A DNA stretch of 16,115 nucleotides from UBA1724 sp963632245 (GTDB lineage: Bacteria; Verrucomicrobiota; Lentisphaeria; Oligosphaerales; Oligosphaeraceae). The stretch's first letter is position 1. Every line of letters starts with the position of its first letter. Under the pieces are notes generated by a model, which was not told the origin of the DNA, did not search any database, and was given only the letters and a program-made list of their open reading frames with translations. Positions 14,245 through 16,115 of this stretch are shown in pieces. The DNA lies in the NCBI GenBank assembly GCA_963632245.1, contig CAVGTF010000036.1, positions 1 through 16,115 of the forward strand, written 5' to 3'. The translations under genes and the position numbers were made by a program.

Positions 14245-14919
14245 TCACTTCCCCTGGACTGCCTGCATCATCTCTTCGGGAGTGGTGGCCTCGCGCAGTT
14301 GTTGGAGGAAGGTGCCCTCGGCGGCCAATCGGCAGAGTTTTCCCAGGATCTGGAGGTGTTCCTGTGGCTTTGGGGAGCAGATCAGGAAGAAGAGATCGGT
14401 GGGCGTGCCATTTTCCTCGCCGAAGTGGACGGGTACGCGTGTGCGTGCGATGGCAAGGAAGGGCTCCACGCAGGTGTATTCGTCTCGCGACATTGGGTGC
14501 ACCAGTGCGATGCCCTCGGCCATTGCGGTGGAGCCCGCCTCCTCCCGTCGACGGAGTCCCTCCAGGAATTCCTGTGGGTCATAGAGGACTCCGGCACGTT
14601 CGGCCAGTGCGGTCAATTCCCGGAGGACTGCGGGCTTGGTCTTTCCCTCCAGCGCGGGCTCCATGAGCCCCACGCGGCAATATCCCTCCAGGAGGAATTC
14701 CGGCGACGGCGCCTGGCGGGGGTTCTCCCGGTGATGCACGGGAAGTCGCCGAACCATCCGGGTGGTATACCAGGCATCCACCTCCTCGGGATCGAACATC
14801 ATGCGGTCGCCCTGGGGGACGCAGGGGATCTCGCCGGAGGTAACCAGGGCGCGCAACTCCTTGGTCTCCACATTCAGGAAGGCGGCTGCTTCCTCGAGAT
14901 TCCAGAGCCTGATTGCCAT
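14245..14919 (-). CDS. HTH-PTS EIIA (fructose-type) domain fusion
   Basis: Residues 1-55 of 224 resemble excisionase/MerR-like DNA-binding helix-turn-helix domains (LEEAAAFLNVETKELRALVTSGEIP, then FDPEEVDAWY). Residues about 75-220 resemble the EIIA domain of fructose/nitrogen PTS proteins (PtsN-like); the phosphorylated histidine would be His141 in GIALVHP, and DLFFLICSPKPQEHLQILGKL is a typical later segment. The combination suggests a regulator that senses sugar or PTS phosphorylation state, but neither DNA binding nor phosphorylation is proven here, and no EI, HPr or permease lies in the window. It begins 16 bp after the metallophosphatase stop, hence probably the same transcript. No clear Shine-Dalgarno. 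Similar fusions occur in PVC-group bacteria, which is part of the basis for the suggested lineage. Confidence 0.85.
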   Translation of the reverse strand: MAIRLWNLEEAAAFLNVETKELRALVTSGEIPCVPQGDRMMFDPEEVDAWYTTRMVRRLPVHHRENPRQAPSPEFLLEGYCRVGLMEPALEGKTKPAVLRELTALAERAGVLYDPQEFLEGLRRREEAGSTAMAEGIALVHPMSRDEYTCVEPFLAIARTRVPVHFGEENGTPTDLFFLICSPKPQEHLQILGKLCRLAAEGTFLQQLREATTPEEMMQAVQGK

Positions 14920-14935
14920 GGGAGTATCAATAAAG

Positions 14936-16024
14936 CTACTTCTTGTTGAGGGAGCGCTGGATCACGTATCGGAGGGCATAATCCACCATGGCGTTGGTCA
15001 CCAGATCCACCTCCGCATCCAGATCCGGGTCCTCCTGGTAGGCGAGATGCGCGCGGCGGGAGACATCCTCTGGATCGTAGGTCTTCACGGAAGAGAGATC
15101 GCCCCGGCACTGGAGGGGGATGGGCGCACGCAGATACTTCGGCACCGCACGAAACTCGCCCTTCTCTTTGGGGTCCTCCTCCCACGCCTGCGCAATCACG
15201 CAGTCGGGATAGAAGCTGAGGAGCTTGAAACCGGGACGGTGGCTATGTCCGGAAGAGGGGCACACCCACTGACGCCAATGGTTCTTGGTGAATTCCAGAT
15301 CCAAGTGGAGGTGTCCGCCCAGTGCCAGGAAGGCCTGCGGCGCCTTATCCAGCATCATGGAGATCTTCGAGGCATCCAGAGTGGATGGCGGCAAAAGTGG
15401 TTCGTGCTGAATATAGATCACGGGCTGGTCGGAGATGGCGGCGTAACTCAGCTCGTCCTCAAGCCACCGGAGGCTCTCCTGGGAGTGCAGCGTGCAGCCA
15501 TTCTTCTTTCCGCCACGGTCGGGAGCGAAAGCGATGAAGCGGAAGCCGCCCAGGGTGAAGGCGACCTGCCGGCTGGCAAAGGAGGTCTCAAAGCCCGGTG
15601 CCCAATTGTCGCCAGGAATGACGACCGCCTTCACAAAGCCCTTCTCATCCTTCTTGCCGAGACACAAATCCAAGAACTGACGGAAACTCCGGCTGCGCTC
15701 CACACCATCCATACCAATTCCCCAGTTGTCACCGCTAAAAAGCACCGCCACCGGCTTCAGCTCCTTCCGGATCTTCGTCAGGAGCTTCTTGTGGCGCTCC
15801 ATGTCCTCCGGAGTGGTGATGTGCATATCCGAAAGCCACGCCATCCGGAAAAGCGGCTTGTCCTTCCGATGAGTCCAGGCAGGCGCAGGATGCTGCTCCG
15901 CTACCTCATAACGCTTCGCAATCTCCAAGAAGGTCCCACGCGCACCCCCTAACTCCTGGGAATACAGTGCGCCCGCAAATAAGGAAAAAGCGACAAAGAG
16001 CAAAAATCTAGAGAAAAAACGCAT
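14936..16024 (-). CDS. Secreted calcineurin-like metallophosphoesterase, atypical
   Basis: This 362-residue protein has a signal peptide (MRFFSRFLLFVAFSLFAGALYSQ, cleavage probably near residue 22), so it should act in the periplasm or outside. Metallophosphoesterase motifs: SDMH (Asp66, His68), SGDN (97-100), QHEP (His207) and GGHLH (236-240). The position of the usual GNHD/E motif is occupied by PGDNW (137-141), removing the catalytic His, so activity or substrate may differ. The region after about 285 has no recognised motif. The frame is open upstream through the heptad array to the window end, but MRFF starts the signal peptide, so I take 16024. No Shine-Dalgarno is seen. The HTH-EIIA gene follows by 16 bp. 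The substrate is unknown. Confidence 0.85.
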   Translation of the reverse strand: MRFFSRFLLFVAFSLFAGALYSQELGGARGTFLEIAKRYEVAEQHPAPAWTHRKDKPLFRMAWLSDMHITTPEDMERHKKLLTKIRKELKPVAVLFSGDNWGIGMDGVERSRSFRQFLDLCLGKKDEKGFVKAVVIPGDNWAPGFETSFASRQVAFTLGGFRFIAFAPDRGGKKNGCTLHSQESLRWLEDELSYAAISDQPVIYIQHEPLLPPSTLDASKISMMLDKAPQAFLALGGHLHLDLEFTKNHWRQWVCPSSGHSHRPGFKLLSFYPDCVIAQAWEEDPKEKGEFRAVPKYLRAPIPLQCRGDLSSVKTYDPEDVSRRAHLAYQEDPDLDAEVDLVTNAMVDYALRYVIQRSLNKK

Positions 16025-16031
16025 AAGAAAA

Positions 16032-16060
16032 AAGGAGGAAGGAGGGGCGCCTTTCGGCGC
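16032..16060. repeat. AAGGAGG heptads and GCGCC hairpin
   Basis: Two AAGGAGG units (16032-16045) are followed by GCGCC/GGCGC around TTTC (16047-16060). The heptad resembles GAGGAAG at 1051-1071 and the hairpin resembles the GGCGC/GCGCC arms of the 3' elements. It sits directly upstream of the metallophosphatase start. Confidence 0.6.
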
Positions 16061-16061
16061 G

Positions 16062-16115
16062 ATGTGCAATGTGCAATGTGCAATGTGCAATGTGCAATGT
16101 GCAATGTGCAATGTG
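16062..16115. repeat. Perfect 7-bp tandem array (ATGTGCA) at the window end
   Basis: ATGTGCA repeats without error for 7.7 copies and runs off the window, so 54 bp is a minimum. It is a different heptad from that at the left end but exactly the same visible length. It lies 38 bp upstream of the metallophosphatase ATG. Confidence 0.95.

Overview
The window is a GC-rich bacterial segment. It carries nine protein genes, all on the minus strand, and two tRNA genes with anticodon CAT, one per strand. The spacers are unusually dense in palindromic and 7-bp-periodic repeats. MurE has the DNPR motif of meso-diaminopimelate-adding enzymes, and there is a secreted bacterial alpha-2-macroglobulin, so a Gram-negative-type cell is likely. 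An excisionase-like HTH joined to a PTS EIIA domain, together with the macroglobulin, fits the PVC group (Verrucomicrobiota/Lentisphaerota). That placement is inference and no marker here proves it. The window looks like a whole short-read scaffold: each end is exactly 54 bp of a perfect 7-bp tandem repeat, and a run of ten Ns lies inside one gene.

Layout from left to right. 1-171: heptad array and GC palindromes. 172-807: YczE/YitT-like membrane protein, 122 bp downstream of a tRNA-Ile2-like gene (930-1005). 1006-1262: palindromes and heptads. 1263-2672: MATE-family exporter, preceded by a 39-bp near-perfect dyad. 2673-3129: repeat mosaic. 3130-7216: alpha-2-macroglobulin-like protein with a CFEQ thioester motif, interrupted by the N gap. 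7217-7420: structured spacer and a tRNA promoter. 7421-7496: tRNA-Met(CAT) on the plus strand, with a strong intrinsic terminator. 7543-7936: duplicated repeat mosaic. 7939-10499: ybaK and an ABC-F ATPase, overlapping by ATGA. 10500-10692: a third mosaic copy. 10693-14064: DEAD-box helicase and murE, 24 bp apart. 14065-14244: spacer with an intrinsic-terminator hairpin. 14245-16024: metallophosphoesterase and HTH-EIIA protein, 16 bp apart. 16025-16115: hairpin and a second perfect heptad array.

The genes form short minus-strand units: metallophosphatase-EIIA, DEAD helicase-murE and ybaK-ABC-F. The rest are single genes. Two units mix translation and RNA functions (helicase, Cys-tRNA deacylase, ribosome-associated ABC-F) with peptidoglycan synthesis; the remainder are envelope or transport proteins.

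The most unusual content is not protein-coding. A composite of hairpins and 7-bp-phased CTA/TTA motifs recurs in the same order and orientation at the 3' ends of three unrelated genes, and in two of them it supplies the last codons and the stop. In addition, both tRNAs carry C instead of the near-invariant U at position 55 of the T loop.
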